Positions 46,070 to 55,378 are shown, numbered from the stretch's first letter. The stretch is 64,000 nt of DNA from an uncultured Bacteroidota bacterium (GCA_903831575.1 CAIKYB010000040.1:124001-188000), one strand, 5' to 3'. The notes: generated by a model not told the origin, from the letters alone. A program made the numbers and translations.

Positions 46070-47479
46070 ATGGATAAAAATTTTAACCCAGATAAGCAGC
46101 ACACTTTAGCCAGCTCTATTAGTATTTCAGGCACAGGATTGCATACTGGGATTAATGTGGATATGACAATCAAGCCGGCCAATCCTGGATATGGTTATCA
46201 TTTTCAAAGAATTGATCTCGTTGGAACACTTCCTATTAAGGCTGATTGTGATCTTGTAACTGACACTTCCAGAGGTACTACTTTAGAACAAGGCGAAGTA
46301 AAAGTAAGCACAGTAGAACATATTTTGGCAGCATTGGTAGGAATGGGTGTTGACAATTGTCTTATTGAAGTAAATGGACCAGAAATTCCAATTATTGACG
46401 GAAGCAGTGGCCCATTTATTGAAATTATTGAAAAGGCTGGAGTGATAGAACAGGATGCCACAAAAGCCTGGTATAGTATCGATACGAATATTTCGTTCTA
46501 TGACGAAAATAAACGAGTAGAGATGACTGCCCTTCCCGCTACAAATTATGAAATCACTACGCTGATAGACTTTAACAGCAGTGTTTTAGGCACACAACAT
46601 GCAAGCCTGAAAAATATAAGTGAATTTAAATCGCAAATTGCTCCATGCCGGACATTTTGTTTTCTTCACGAATTAGAAATGCTGATTGATAATAATCTTA
46701 TTAAAGGAGGAGATATCAACAATGCAATAGTGGTTGTTGATAAACCAGTTACAGAAGACGAAATGAGTAGATTGGCAAAAGCATTTGGCAGAACAAAAGT
46801 TGAAGTTAAAACAGAAGGCTACTTAAACAATTTAGAACTTCGCTTCCCTAACGAACCTGCACGACATAAATTACTTGATGTAATAGGAGATTTGGCCTTA
46901 ATTGGCTACCCTATCAAATCTCATATTATTGCAAACAGACCCGGTCATAGTAGTAATGTTGAATTTGCAAAGAAAATAAAACAATACATCAAGAAGAATA
47001 AACACACAAAAGAAATTCCGGTTTACAATCCTAGTCAGCCAGCTGTATATTCATTACAACAAATAGAAAAAACACTACCTCACCGCTACCCTTTTTTACT
47101 GGTTGATAAAATAATTGAACTCAACCAGAATTCAATTATAGGAATTAAAAACGTCACCTTCAATGAATTTTTCTTTCAAGGCCATTTCCCTGGAAATCCA
47201 GTAATGCCGGGTGTTCTTCAAATTGAAGCCTTGGCTCAAACAGGCGGTATCTTATGTATTAATTCAATGCCAGAAGGAAATTATGATACTTACTTTTTGA
47301 AAATAGACAACTGTAAATTCAAACAAAAAGTAGTCCCAGGAGACACCATGATTTTGAAAATGGAACTGGTAGAACCCATTAGAAGAGGGATTTGTGTGAT
47401 GAAAGGAAGTGTTTATGTTGGAAATAAACTTTGTACCGAAGGAGAATTTACAGCACAATTAGTAAAAAGAGATAATTAA
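46070..47479 (+). CDS. lpxC/fabZ: Bifunctional LpxC deacetylase / FabZ dehydratase
   Basis: 469 residues. Residues ~10-310 are LpxC, with the zinc motif TVEHILAAL (His84) and KAFGRTKVEVKTEGYL; residues ~335-469 are FabZ, with LPHRYPFLLVDKI and the catalytic GHFPGNPVMPGVLQIEA. LpxC removes acetate from UDP-3-O-acyl-GlcNAc, the committed step of lipid A, and FabZ dehydrates 3-hydroxyacyl-ACP. The fusion joins two enzymes that share 3-hydroxyacyl-ACP flux and is a known Bacteroidota trait. TAACTTCG about 20 bp before the ATG could be a weak -7 box. Confidence 0.97.
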   Translation: MDKNFNPDKQHTLASSISISGTGLHTGINVDMTIKPANPGYGYHFQRIDLVGTLPIKADCDLVTDTSRGTTLEQGEVKVSTVEHILAALVGMGVDNCLIEVNGPEIPIIDGSSGPFIEIIEKAGVIEQDATKAWYSIDTNISFYDENKRVEMTALPATNYEITTLIDFNSSVLGTQHASLKNISEFKSQIAPCRTFCFLHELEMLIDNNLIKGGDINNAIVVVDKPVTEDEMSRLAKAFGRTKVEVKTEGYLNNLELRFPNEPARHKLLDVIGDLALIGYPIKSHIIANRPGHSSNVEFAKKIKQYIKKNKHTKEIPVYNPSQPAVYSLQQIEKTLPHRYPFLLVDKIIELNQNSIIGIKNVTFNEFFFQGHFPGNPVMPGVLQIEALAQTGGILCINSMPEGNYDTYFLKIDNCKFKQKVVPGDTMILKMELVEPIRRGICVMKGSVYVGNKLCTEGEFTAQLVKRDN

Positions 47480-47494
47480 AAACTAGTCAATAAC

Positions 47495-48292
47495 ATGATT
47501 CACCCACACACCTACATTCATCCAAATGCTAAATTAGCAACGAATGTAAAAATTGATCCATTCAGTGTAATACACCAGAATGTAGAAATTGGAAGCGGTA
47601 CCTGGATTGGAAGTAATGTTACTATCATGGAAGGCGCCAGGATTGGAAATAATTGTCGCATTTTCCCAGGAGCCGTTCTTGCAGGGATTCCACAGGACTT
47701 GAAGTATGAAGGAGAAAACACCACGGTTATTATTGGCGACAATACCACTATTAGAGAATTTGTAACCATCAATCGGGGAAGTAAAGATAAATGGACAACC
47801 AAGGTTGGAGATAATTGTTTAATTATGGCATATAGCCACATTGCTCACGATTGTGTAATTGGAAATAATTGCATCATGAGTAACAATACTCAAATGGCAG
47901 GGCACGTAAGTCTCGGCGATTATTCTATTCTTGCAGGCATGTGTGCAGTTCACCAGTTTGTGCAAATTGGTCAACATGCTTTTGTTGCCGGAGGATCTTT
48001 AGTAAGCAAAGACGTTCCTCCATACATCAAAGCAGGAAGAACGCCATTAAGTTATGCAGGTGTAAATTCTGTTGGATTAAAACGCAGAGGATTTTCACTT
48101 GAAAAAATAAATCATATCCTGGATGTCTACCGAATTATTTACAATAAAAATCTAAACACCTCTCAAGCCCTTAATTATATTGAAGAAGAATTAGCTGCCA
48201 CTGATGAGCGAGATGAGATTGTAACTTTTATCAGAGAAAGTGGAAGAGGTATTATTAAAAGATTCAGCAAAGGGAATAATGATGAAGACTAA
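47495..48292 (+). CDS. lpxA: UDP-N-acetylglucosamine acyltransferase LpxA
   Basis: 265 residues. Hexapeptide-repeat beta-helix (VKIDPFSVIHQNVEIGSGTWIG onward) with the catalytic histidine region MAYSHIAHDCVIGNN near residue 120, and the LpxA-type C-terminal helical domain. It performs the first acylation in lipid A synthesis. It starts 15 bp after the LpxC-FabZ gene, so the two are almost certainly co-transcribed. Confidence 0.96.
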   Translation: MIHPHTYIHPNAKLATNVKIDPFSVIHQNVEIGSGTWIGSNVTIMEGARIGNNCRIFPGAVLAGIPQDLKYEGENTTVIIGDNTTIREFVTINRGSKDKWTTKVGDNCLIMAYSHIAHDCVIGNNCIMSNNTQMAGHVSLGDYSILAGMCAVHQFVQIGQHAFVAGGSLVSKDVPPYIKAGRTPLSYAGVNSVGLKRRGFSLEKINHILDVYRIIYNKNLNTSQALNYIEEELAATDERDEIVTFIRESGRGIIKRFSKGNNDED

Positions 48293-48354
48293 ATAGCATT
48301 TTTCTTTCCTTCATATTCCTTTTTTGAGATTCATAGAAAAAGTTTCGATTGTAA

Positions 48355-48972
48355 ATGCAAATTACTTTAACCAATACAGGCAAACGCTTTAATCTGGAAT
48401 GGATTTTTCGCCATGTCAACTTTACCTTTTTTACCGGAAATGCTTATGCAATAGTTGGATCAAATGGATCTGGGAAATCCACCTTGCTACAAGTAATAGC
48501 CGGTGCACTCCTCCACAGCGAAGGACAAGTGTCTTTCAAGAATGACGCAGACAAGAAAAATATCAATGAAGAAGACGCGTTCAAAGAAATTGCTATTGCA
48601 ACACCCTATCTTGAGCTAATTGAAGAGATGACTGCAGTTGAATTTTTAAAATTTCATGAAACATTTAAACCACTTTCTTCAAGTATCGAAAGTATTCTTC
48701 AGGAAACAAGTCTCTCTGCAGCTTCCCACAAACAAATCAGATATTTTAGTAGCGGAATGAAACAAAGACTAAAATTAGCTCAGGCCATTTTTAGCAAAAC
48801 AAGCGTGTTGCTTCTTGATGAACCCTGCACAAATTTAGATACTGCCGGAATAGAATTATATCATACCCTCATTAGGAAATATACAGCCGACAGATTAATT
48901 ATTGTTTCCAGTAATGATAAAACGGAATATAGTTTTTGCAAAGAAATTATTACAATTGAAAACTACAAGTAA
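48355..48972 (+). CDS. Stand-alone ABC ATP-binding protein, CcmA-like
   Basis: 205 residues. Walker A GSNGSGKS (35-42), signature FSSGMKQR, Walker B VLLLDEP. The small size and the pattern of an ATPase without C-terminal extension resemble CcmA. No permease gene is adjacent, so the partner must be elsewhere or the protein may act in another way. It follows lpxA by 62 bp on the same strand and is convergent with alanine dehydrogenase (2-bp gap). Confidence 0.85.
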   Translation: MQITLTNTGKRFNLEWIFRHVNFTFFTGNAYAIVGSNGSGKSTLLQVIAGALLHSEGQVSFKNDADKKNINEEDAFKEIAIATPYLELIEEMTAVEFLKFHETFKPLSSSIESILQETSLSAASHKQIRYFSSGMKQRLKLAQAIFSKTSVLLLDEPCTNLDTAGIELYHTLIRKYTADRLIIVSSNDKTEYSFCKEIITIENYK

Positions 48973-48974
48973 GC

Positions 48975-50189
48975 TTACCTCCTACTCGCAATAAGCAAAT
49001 TAAGATCGGTGTATTTCAAATCAAATCTTTCACTGAGATAAAAATTGGTAAGGCTTCCTTTAAATAGATAAATGCCACTTCTGACATTTACCTTGTGCCA
49101 GACCATGCTATCAATGCCTCCATCCTCGCCCGTTTCCAATAACAGTGGCATCAATACATTGCTGATGGCCTGAGAAGCTGTACGAGCAAATCCACTTGGT
49201 ATATTAGGTACGCAATAATGAATGACATCATATTTGGTGAAAATCGGATTTTCATGAGAAGTAACCATACTTGTTTCAAAACAACCCCCATGATCAATAC
49301 TAACGTCAACGACTACTGCACCCGGACGCATATTACTTACCATCTCTTCTGAAACTACTACAGGCGTTCTGCCCGCAGCTCCACTTAGTGCGCCAATCGC
49401 AACATCACAGGTCTTCAATTGCTTGCTTAAAATTTTTGGCTCGATAACTGACGTCCACATTCTTACGCCGATATTATTCTGTAAACGTTTTAATCTGTAA
49501 ATACTATTGTCAAATACCTTAACGCTGGCACCCATCGCCAAGGCAGTTCTAGCAGCATATTCTCCAACGATACCCGCTCCAATAATGATAACTTTCGTTG
49601 GAGGTATGCCACTTATTCCTCCAACAAGAACACCTTTTCCATTATTGGCATTGCTTAAATAATGACCAGCAATTAACATCACAGCACTCCCCGCAATTTC
49701 ACTCATGCTTCTGACAATAGGATTGTGACCACTATCGTCTTTTAAGTTTTCAAAACTAATAGCAGTAACTTTTTTTTCCATCATTTTCTCCAGAATACTC
49801 TTTTTCACAATAGCCATATGAATGGGAGAAATAATATTGGTATTAGGTTTTAATAATTCACAATCCTCCTCACTAACAGGTGCGCTTTTTACAATGACAT
49901 TGCAATTGAAAATTTCTCTTTTATCATGAACTATTCGAGTACCCACTTCGCTGTAGGTATTGTCACTATAATTGGAACCCTTTCCGGCATTAGATTCCAT
50001 AACAACTTCATGTCCGTTAGCAATCAAAACACCAACAGCTTCTGGTGTAAGCGCAATTCTATTTTCATTAAAAGAATTCTCCTTTGGAATCCCAATAAGA
50101 AGAGACTCCCCTTTAGGTTTTACATCAAGGGTTTCTTCAAGTGTTTCATAAGAAAAAGTAGAAGAAATGAAGGGTTTTTTTGTTGCCAT
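48975..50189 (-). CDS. ald: Alanine dehydrogenase
   Basis: 404 residues. N-terminal AlaDH/PNT catalytic domain with IGIPKENSFNENRIALTPEAV, and a C-terminal NAD-binding Rossmann region with VIIIGAGIVGEYAARTALAMGA and VVDVSIDHGGCFETS. The motifs fit alanine dehydrogenase rather than the transhydrogenase alpha subunit, which would be longer. It converts alanine and NAD to pyruvate and ammonia in the cytoplasm. The N-terminal ~35 residues (SSTFSYETLEETLDVKP) are an extension compared with the bacterial core enzyme. TATATTCG upstream could be a -7 box. Confidence 0.9.
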   Translation of the reverse strand: MATKKPFISSTFSYETLEETLDVKPKGESLLIGIPKENSFNENRIALTPEAVGVLIANGHEVVMESNAGKGSNYSDNTYSEVGTRIVHDKREIFNCNVIVKSAPVSEEDCELLKPNTNIISPIHMAIVKKSILEKMMEKKVTAISFENLKDDSGHNPIVRSMSEIAGSAVMLIAGHYLSNANNGKGVLVGGISGIPPTKVIIIGAGIVGEYAARTALAMGASVKVFDNSIYRLKRLQNNIGVRMWTSVIEPKILSKQLKTCDVAIGALSGAAGRTPVVVSEEMVSNMRPGAVVVDVSIDHGGCFETSMVTSHENPIFTKYDVIHYCVPNIPSGFARTASQAISNVLMPLLLETGEDGGIDSMVWHKVNVRSGIYLFKGSLTNFYLSERFDLKYTDLNLLIASRR

Positions 50190-50229
50190 AATAAAAAAAA
50201 TGATGTTTTATAGTTGCCGAATATACAAA

Positions 50230-50643
50230 TTACAAAATTATTTTCAGCTTTCTGGTATCAGCATCAATTGTGATTAAAAAGCAATGAACCGTATTATCTG
50301 GAAAAAGACCAGGTGCTTTTTCTGGCCACTCCACAAAACAGTATTGATTGGAATAAAGACAATCTTCCACTCCGGCTGATACAGCTTCTTGTTCATCTTT
50401 GATTCTGTATAAATCTATGTGATAAATATTTGTTCCGGACGCAGTACTATATTCATTGATTATTGAAAAAGTTGGACTACTGGCGATATGCTCTGCACCT
50501 AATACATTACAGACTACACTGATAAAAGTAGTTTTACCAGCACCCATTTCACCATGAAAAGCAATACATCTTGAAGTGTTTATATTGGTTAGAAACCAAT
50601 TTGCTGCATGAGCAATATCATTTAACTTAAAAATCAATTCCAT
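50230..50643 (-). CDS. tsaE: tRNA threonylcarbamoyladenosine biosynthesis protein TsaE
   Basis: 137 residues. P-loop GEMGAGKT (31-38) followed by the family motif SSPTFSIINEY and the acidic segment IYHIDLYRI. TsaE is the ATPase of the TsaB-TsaD-TsaE complex that adds threonylcarbamoyl to A37 of ANN-decoding tRNAs. It lies 40 bp upstream of alanine dehydrogenase on the same strand. TATCTTTA lies 4 nt before the ATG. Confidence 0.94.
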   Translation of the reverse strand: MELIFKLNDIAHAANWFLTNINTSRCIAFHGEMGAGKTTFISVVCNVLGAEHIASSPTFSIINEYSTASGTNIYHIDLYRIKDEQEAVSAGVEDCLYSNQYCFVEWPEKAPGLFPDNTVHCFLITIDADTRKLKIIL

Positions 50644-50693
50644 GGGATAAAGATAATTTCATAATTAGTAACTATGAACCTATTTTATTAAGA

Positions 50694-50701
50694 TATTTTT
50701 G
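50694..50701 (+). promoter_or_regulatory. TATTTTTG directly before the metal ATPase, possible leaderless promoter
   Basis: Exact TAnnTTTG match ending 4 nt before the ATG at 50706. No exact TTTG lies 19-21 bp upstream. The same octamer sits 5 nt before the ATG of metG and of arfB. Confidence 0.45.
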
Positions 50702-50705
50702 TAAA

Positions 50706-52820
50706 ATGGAAAAAATCAATTGGGAGGTAGCAGGAATGACTTGCAGCAACTGCGCCTTAAGCGTTACAAAATATTTAGAAAAAGAAGGCATGCAGGAAGT
50801 TGCAGTTAATCCAATTAGTGGGAAAGTTACTTTTGTCAATCAAACAGAGGTTGATATTGACAAGTTACAGAAAGGAATTGCGCATCTTGGCTATAAGGTG
50901 CTGGATGAAAAATTGAATTCAATTCCTCAAAAGAAATGGCTTTCCAATAACAAACAAAGATTTCTATTTACCCTTCCCTTTACCTTGGTTTTGATGTTGC
51001 ACATGATACACCATTGGTTACCTATTCATCTTCTTGCAAATCCATGGTTTCAATTAATCATGTGCTTGCCTGTATTTTTTTTAGGCATGTATTATTTTGG
51101 CAGAAGTGGCCTAAAGAGTCTTACAAGTGGCATTCCAAATATGAATGTACTCATCAGTCTGGGTGCATTAGTTGCTTTTGTTTACAGTCTTGTTGGTATG
51201 TTTTATTATCACAATAGCGATTATCTTTTTTTTGAAACTTCTGCATCTATAATAACATTGGTTTTTTTAGGGAACTATCTTGAAGAAGCTACCATGCAAT
51301 CCACTCAAAAATCTTTGGGTACTTTAATGAAATCACAAAAGGTCATGGCTAACATGATTGCCTTCGACGCAGATCACCAGGAGCAAATATTCCCAATAGA
51401 AAACAGCCAATTAAGAACAGGCGATTTGATTTTAATTAAAACCGGCGAACAAATTCCTATTGACTGCAAAATATTGTGGGGAGATTGCAGCGTTAATGAA
51501 GCGATTATCACCGGAGAAAGTATTCCATTATCAAAAACAAAAAAAGATTTTCTTATTGGAGGAAGTGTTTTGGAAAGCGGAACGGTAAAAGCACAAGTCA
51601 CCGCTACAGGAAATGAAACAGTACTTTCCGGGATTCTCAAAATGGTACAATCAGCTCAGGCAGAAAAACCGCCCATGCAAAAACTTGCTGATAAAATAAG
51701 TGCCGTATTTGTGCCAGTGATTATTGCCATTTCAATGTTGACATTTTTTTTAAACTATATTGTTTTTGATATTGCTTTTGATCATTCCTTAATGCGCGCC
51801 ATTGCCGTATTGGTCATCTCTTGTCCGTGTGCCATGGGATTAGCTACACCTGCAGCCATTTCTGTAGGATTGGGACGAGCCGCAAAAAAAGGAATTGTAT
51901 TTCGAAATGCCTCATCGCTTGAATCATTCAAAAAAATAAAGCAAATTGTTTTTGATAAAACCGGAACCTTAACAACGGGGAATTTTTCTATTAAAAATTA
52001 CAAATCTTTTATTGACGACCTCACTTTTAAAGCAGTTGTTTATTCCATAGAAAAATATTCAAACCACCCTATCGCAAAAGGTATTGTAAAAGAATGGAGC
52101 TCATCAACATTTATCAATTGGAAAAAAATAGAAGAAATTAAAGGCTTGGGAGTAAAAGCGGAAGATGCAGCAGGGAATATTTTTGAAGTAGGGTCTTTAA
52201 GTTTATTAAAACAAAAAAATCACGAGGAATTACACAATATTTATGTAATTAAAAACGGCGAATGGATTGGATGGATTGATGTTAAAGATGAAATCAGGCC
52301 AGAAGCAAAAGAAGTCATCCAATGGTTTAATAAGAATAACATAAAAACAATTATGCTTACCGGAGATCTGAAAGAAAAAGCAACATTAGTAGCGGATGAA
52401 TTAGGCATAAAAGAATTTTATGCAGAACAATCGCCTGCACAAAAAATGGACACCATAAATACTTTAAACCAGATAACTCCTACAGCGATGGTTGGAGACG
52501 GCATCAATGACGCTCCTGCTCTGGCAAAAGCAACTGTTGGGATCTCATTAAGCGATGCATCACAATTAGCCTTACAACATGCCGATATCGTATTGATGAA
52601 TCAAGGACTCACCAATTTACCATTAGGATTAGGATTGGGAAGACATACATTTATCACCATCAAACAAAACTTATTCTGGGCATTTGCTTATAATATCTTC
52701 GCCGTTCCTATTGCATCTGTTGGTCTTCTAACACCTACCTTCTCCGCTTTAGCGATGGGATTCAGCGATGTCATGCTGGCTGTTATTTCCCTGCACTTAT
52801 TTATTAAAAAGGTTGTTTAA
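50706..52820 (+). CDS. Heavy-metal-translocating P1B-type ATPase, probably copper
   Basis: 704 residues. An N-terminal HMA domain has GMTCSNC (Cys13, Cys16). Eight membrane helices carry CPC (Cys373-Cys375) in the ion path, the phosphorylation site is DKTGT (Asp417), and the hinge is GDGINDAPAL. The seventh helix keeps the YN motif (FAYNIFAVP). CPC plus YN points to P1B-1, the Cu(I) exporters. In the last helix, however, the usual MxxSS is MGFSD, with Asp replacing the second Ser, so transport specificity could differ. No metal regulator or chaperone gene is adjacent. Confidence 0.9.
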   Translation: MEKINWEVAGMTCSNCALSVTKYLEKEGMQEVAVNPISGKVTFVNQTEVDIDKLQKGIAHLGYKVLDEKLNSIPQKKWLSNNKQRFLFTLPFTLVLMLHMIHHWLPIHLLANPWFQLIMCLPVFFLGMYYFGRSGLKSLTSGIPNMNVLISLGALVAFVYSLVGMFYYHNSDYLFFETSASIITLVFLGNYLEEATMQSTQKSLGTLMKSQKVMANMIAFDADHQEQIFPIENSQLRTGDLILIKTGEQIPIDCKILWGDCSVNEAIITGESIPLSKTKKDFLIGGSVLESGTVKAQVTATGNETVLSGILKMVQSAQAEKPPMQKLADKISAVFVPVIIAISMLTFFLNYIVFDIAFDHSLMRAIAVLVISCPCAMGLATPAAISVGLGRAAKKGIVFRNASSLESFKKIKQIVFDKTGTLTTGNFSIKNYKSFIDDLTFKAVVYSIEKYSNHPIAKGIVKEWSSSTFINWKKIEEIKGLGVKAEDAAGNIFEVGSLSLLKQKNHEELHNIYVIKNGEWIGWIDVKDEIRPEAKEVIQWFNKNNIKTIMLTGDLKEKATLVADELGIKEFYAEQSPAQKMDTINTLNQITPTAMVGDGINDAPALAKATVGISLSDASQLALQHADIVLMNQGLTNLPLGLGLGRHTFITIKQNLFWAFAYNIFAVPIASVGLLTPTFSALAMGFSDVMLAVISLHLFIKKVV

Positions 52821-52842
52821 CTTCATCCCTCAACATTAATCA

Positions 52843-54750
52843 TTGAGTAATAGTTTAGAGATATTAAAAAAGTATTGGGGGCACCAGCAATTCAGACCGC
52901 TTCAGGAATCTATCATTAATGCCGTCATTGAAAAAAAAGATGTATTAGCCTTGTTACCAACTGGTGGTGGAAAATCAATTTGTTTTCAAGTTCCAGCCAT
53001 GATCAACGAGGGCATTTGTATTGTGGTTAGTCCGCTAATTGCATTGATAAAAGATCAAATCGAAAACTTAACAAAAAAAGGAATTCCTGCTTTAGCTATA
53101 TATTCAGGCATGTCATTTTTCGAAGTAAAAAAGACACTGCAAAATGCAGCATTTGGAAATTATAAATTCCTTTACGTTTCACCAGAAAGACTGGAAACAA
53201 ATTTATTTGCAGAATACCTTCCTGCCATAAAGCCCACTTTGATTGCTATTGATGAAGCGCATTGTATTTCTCAATGGGGTTATGATTTCAGGCCTTCTTA
53301 TTTAAAAATTGCAGAATTAAGAGCACAATTGCCTGGTGTGCCAATTATTGCACTTACGGCTTCTGCTACACTTGAAGTTCAAAATGATATTTGCGAAAAA
53401 TTATTATTTGATAAAACACAAGTACGCTTTCAACAATCCTTTGAAAGGCCTAATTTATCTTATAGTGTTTTTGAACCTATTGCAAAACAAGTCAAATTAC
53501 TTGAGGTATTAAAAAATGTCAAAGGAAGTTCAATTGTTTATTGTAAAAGCAGAAAGCAAACACAACAGATTTCAGATTTGTTAAAGCAACATCAGCTAAA
53601 CTCAGATTATTATCATGCAGGTTTAACTAACACAGAAAGAACAACCAAGCAAAAACGATGGATTGAAGGTGACACAACTACTATTGTTTGTACTAATGCA
53701 TTTGGCATGGGAATCGATAAGCCAGATGTAAGAGTGGTCGTGCATATGAGTATGCCTGAAAGTCTAGAAAATTATTATCAGGAAGCAGGTCGAGCCGGTA
53801 GAGATGGGAAAAAATCTTATGCGGTTTTACTTCAGGATAAAAAAGAAGCGGAGGAACTCTTACAAATAAATGAATTGCGATACCCCAATTTAGATACCTT
53901 AAAAAAGATTTATCAGGATCTCATGAATTTTTTTCAGGTACCTGCCGGCATCGGAGAAAACCAGGTTTTTGATTTCGATATTACTTTTTTTGCCGAAAAA
54001 TTTAAATGGAAATTATTGCAAGCTACTTATGGTTTACAAGCTCTTGCTCAGGAAGGCATTTTAAGTTTTACAGAATCTGCTCATAAAGCTTCCACCCTTA
54101 TTTTTACAAGTTCCAAAGAAGAATTAATAGAGTTTGAAGAAAGGGAACCCTTATTGGAAGAACTTATTAAGGCCTTATTGAGAAGCTATGAAGGAATTTT
54201 TGATTATCCCACTGCTATTTATGAAACTAAATTGGCTGGTTTCCTATCTTGGCCAATCGACAAAGTAAAAGCAGCATTAGAACAACTAAACAAATATAAT
54301 ATCGTTAAATACACACCACGGTCAGACAAGCAACAAATCATTTTATTGCAAAACAGAATGTACAAAGATGATTTCAAGTTCAATATGATGGCTTTAGTGA
54401 AAAGGAAAACAAAACATCTGGATAGAATCAACGCCATCATTAATTATTCAAAAGAGCAATCGATTTGCAGGAGCGTATTGATTGGCAATTATTTTAATGA
54501 TAAAAAAATACAGCCCTGTGGTATTTGTGACAATTGCATTGAAAAGGAATCTAACCAATCAAAGGAAACAGATACGACTACCCTTTTAAATAGAATAAAA
54601 ATTTCACTACAAAAGGAAGATTTAGACTATCAAGAATTAGAAAATGAAATGAAGGATTTTCATAAAAAAAATATCCAAGAGGCCATACAATTTCTTCAAT
54701 CAGAAAATATTATTACAACAAATAAAGAAGGAAAATACAAATTAAAATAG
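52843..54750 (+). CDS. ATP-dependent DNA helicase RecQ
   Basis: 635 residues with TTG start at 52843, 22 bp after the ATPase gene. Walker A is TGGGKS (40-45), the DEAH box is in IDEAHCISQWGYDFR, and the helicase C-terminal domain has EAGRAGRDG. The zinc-binding RQC region shows CRSVLIGNYFNDKKIQPCGIC with further Cys. No clear HRDC domain follows; the C-terminus is a ~100-residue Lys/Glu-rich tail, as in several Bacteroidota RecQ paralogues. It unwinds DNA 3' to 5' in repair and recombination. Confidence 0.93.
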   Translation: MSNSLEILKKYWGHQQFRPLQESIINAVIEKKDVLALLPTGGGKSICFQVPAMINEGICIVVSPLIALIKDQIENLTKKGIPALAIYSGMSFFEVKKTLQNAAFGNYKFLYVSPERLETNLFAEYLPAIKPTLIAIDEAHCISQWGYDFRPSYLKIAELRAQLPGVPIIALTASATLEVQNDICEKLLFDKTQVRFQQSFERPNLSYSVFEPIAKQVKLLEVLKNVKGSSIVYCKSRKQTQQISDLLKQHQLNSDYYHAGLTNTERTTKQKRWIEGDTTTIVCTNAFGMGIDKPDVRVVVHMSMPESLENYYQEAGRAGRDGKKSYAVLLQDKKEAEELLQINELRYPNLDTLKKIYQDLMNFFQVPAGIGENQVFDFDITFFAEKFKWKLLQATYGLQALAQEGILSFTESAHKASTLIFTSSKEELIEFEEREPLLEELIKALLRSYEGIFDYPTAIYETKLAGFLSWPIDKVKAALEQLNKYNIVKYTPRSDKQQIILLQNRMYKDDFKFNMMALVKRKTKHLDRINAIINYSKEQSICRSVLIGNYFNDKKIQPCGICDNCIEKESNQSKETDTTTLLNRIKISLQKEDLDYQELENEMKDFHKKNIQEAIQFLQSENIITTNKEGKYKLK

Positions 54751-54784
54751 GGGAATATTGGTTGGTTCACTATGTTGTAAAAAT

Positions 54785-54845
54785 AAAAAAGGGACCAAGA
54801 TAAAAATCTAGTCCCGCTTTAAAATCCAATATCCTATGAAAAACC
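54785..54845 (+). repeat. Copy 1 of a 60-nt hairpin repeat, downstream of recQ
   Basis: Begins AAAAAAGGGAC, forms a hairpin GGGAC...AGAT-AAAA-ATCT...GTCCC (54791-54815), then runs through AATCCAATATCCTATG to AAAAACC. It differs from copy 2 (61385-61444) at about 4 of 61 positions. The outer stem pair differs in a matched way between copies. On the minus strand the hairpin is followed by TTTTTTATTTTT, so it can serve as a terminator there; on the plus strand it closes recQ. Confidence 0.7.
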
Positions 54846-54982
54846 GAAACGAAGATAGGATACAAATTCTTGTAAAAAAAGAATTTGTCAAATATTTTTT
54901 TAGGTATGTTAATATAATTCCCCCCCCCCCCTCAATATTAGAGAAATCTCTTATTTTTTATGGTTTTATATGCTCCTGTTGA
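54836..54982 (+). other. Possible 48-codon frame carrying the poly-C tract
   Basis: Starts at the ATG inside the repeat (MKNRNEDRIQILVKKEF...) and ends SFICSC-like at a TGA at 54980-54982. The run of 12 C (54920-54931) is in frame as four CCC codons. It overlaps the end of the decayed minus-strand gene. I have no evidence that it is translated; the matching ATG in copy 2 opens only eight codons, which argues against a conserved peptide. Confidence 0.2.
54920..54931 (+). repeat. Homopolymer tract of 12 cytosines
   Basis: A run of 12 C in an AT-rich background, the only long C or G run I saw in the window. Such tracts slip during replication and can switch genes in phase-variable systems, but here no functional gene is clearly attached. 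Assembly uncertainty in its length is possible. Confidence 0.75.
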
Positions 54983-55230
54983 AAATAAATCATTTGCGCC
55001 TTGATACCAGGCGATTGTAGTATTAATAAGCTTTCCATCAGTTTTAATGGGCATATTCATACCCGTCTTAAAATCAATTTTATACATTCTGACTTTTTGT
55101 TTGGGTAGTTAAAAATAACAACGCTTCCAATCCTGTTTCAGTCATTATTCCTAAACCTTAAAAGTTTTCAGCAAAAAAACTATTATCACCCAATACTTCA
55201 TTCGTATAAATTAGGAAGTAAACTATAAAT
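54938..55230 (-). pseudogene. Decayed gene fragment
   Basis: On the minus strand, protein-like sequence can be read in pieces across frames. The upstream piece reads YTNEVLGDNSFFAENF, then a stop, then GLGIMTETGLEALLFLTTQT. The frame must shift near 55085 to continue with YKIDFKTGMNMPIKTDGKL and TTIAWYQGANDLFSTGAYKT, ending at a stop at 54938-54940. At least one stop and one frameshift interrupt it. I do not recognise the family. The hairpin repeat at 54785-54845 would terminate its transcript. Confidence 0.5.
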
Positions 55231-55378
55231 TGGGTTTCATTTTTTTGATGCACATTTTTTTTCAAAATTAAAAATCAAAAAAAATGGGAGTGGAAAAGAA
55301 AGTCGAAACAAGCAAATCATAATAAATATAATGGGAAATATTTCGGAAATTGACAATCAAACCCGGATTGTTAACTTT

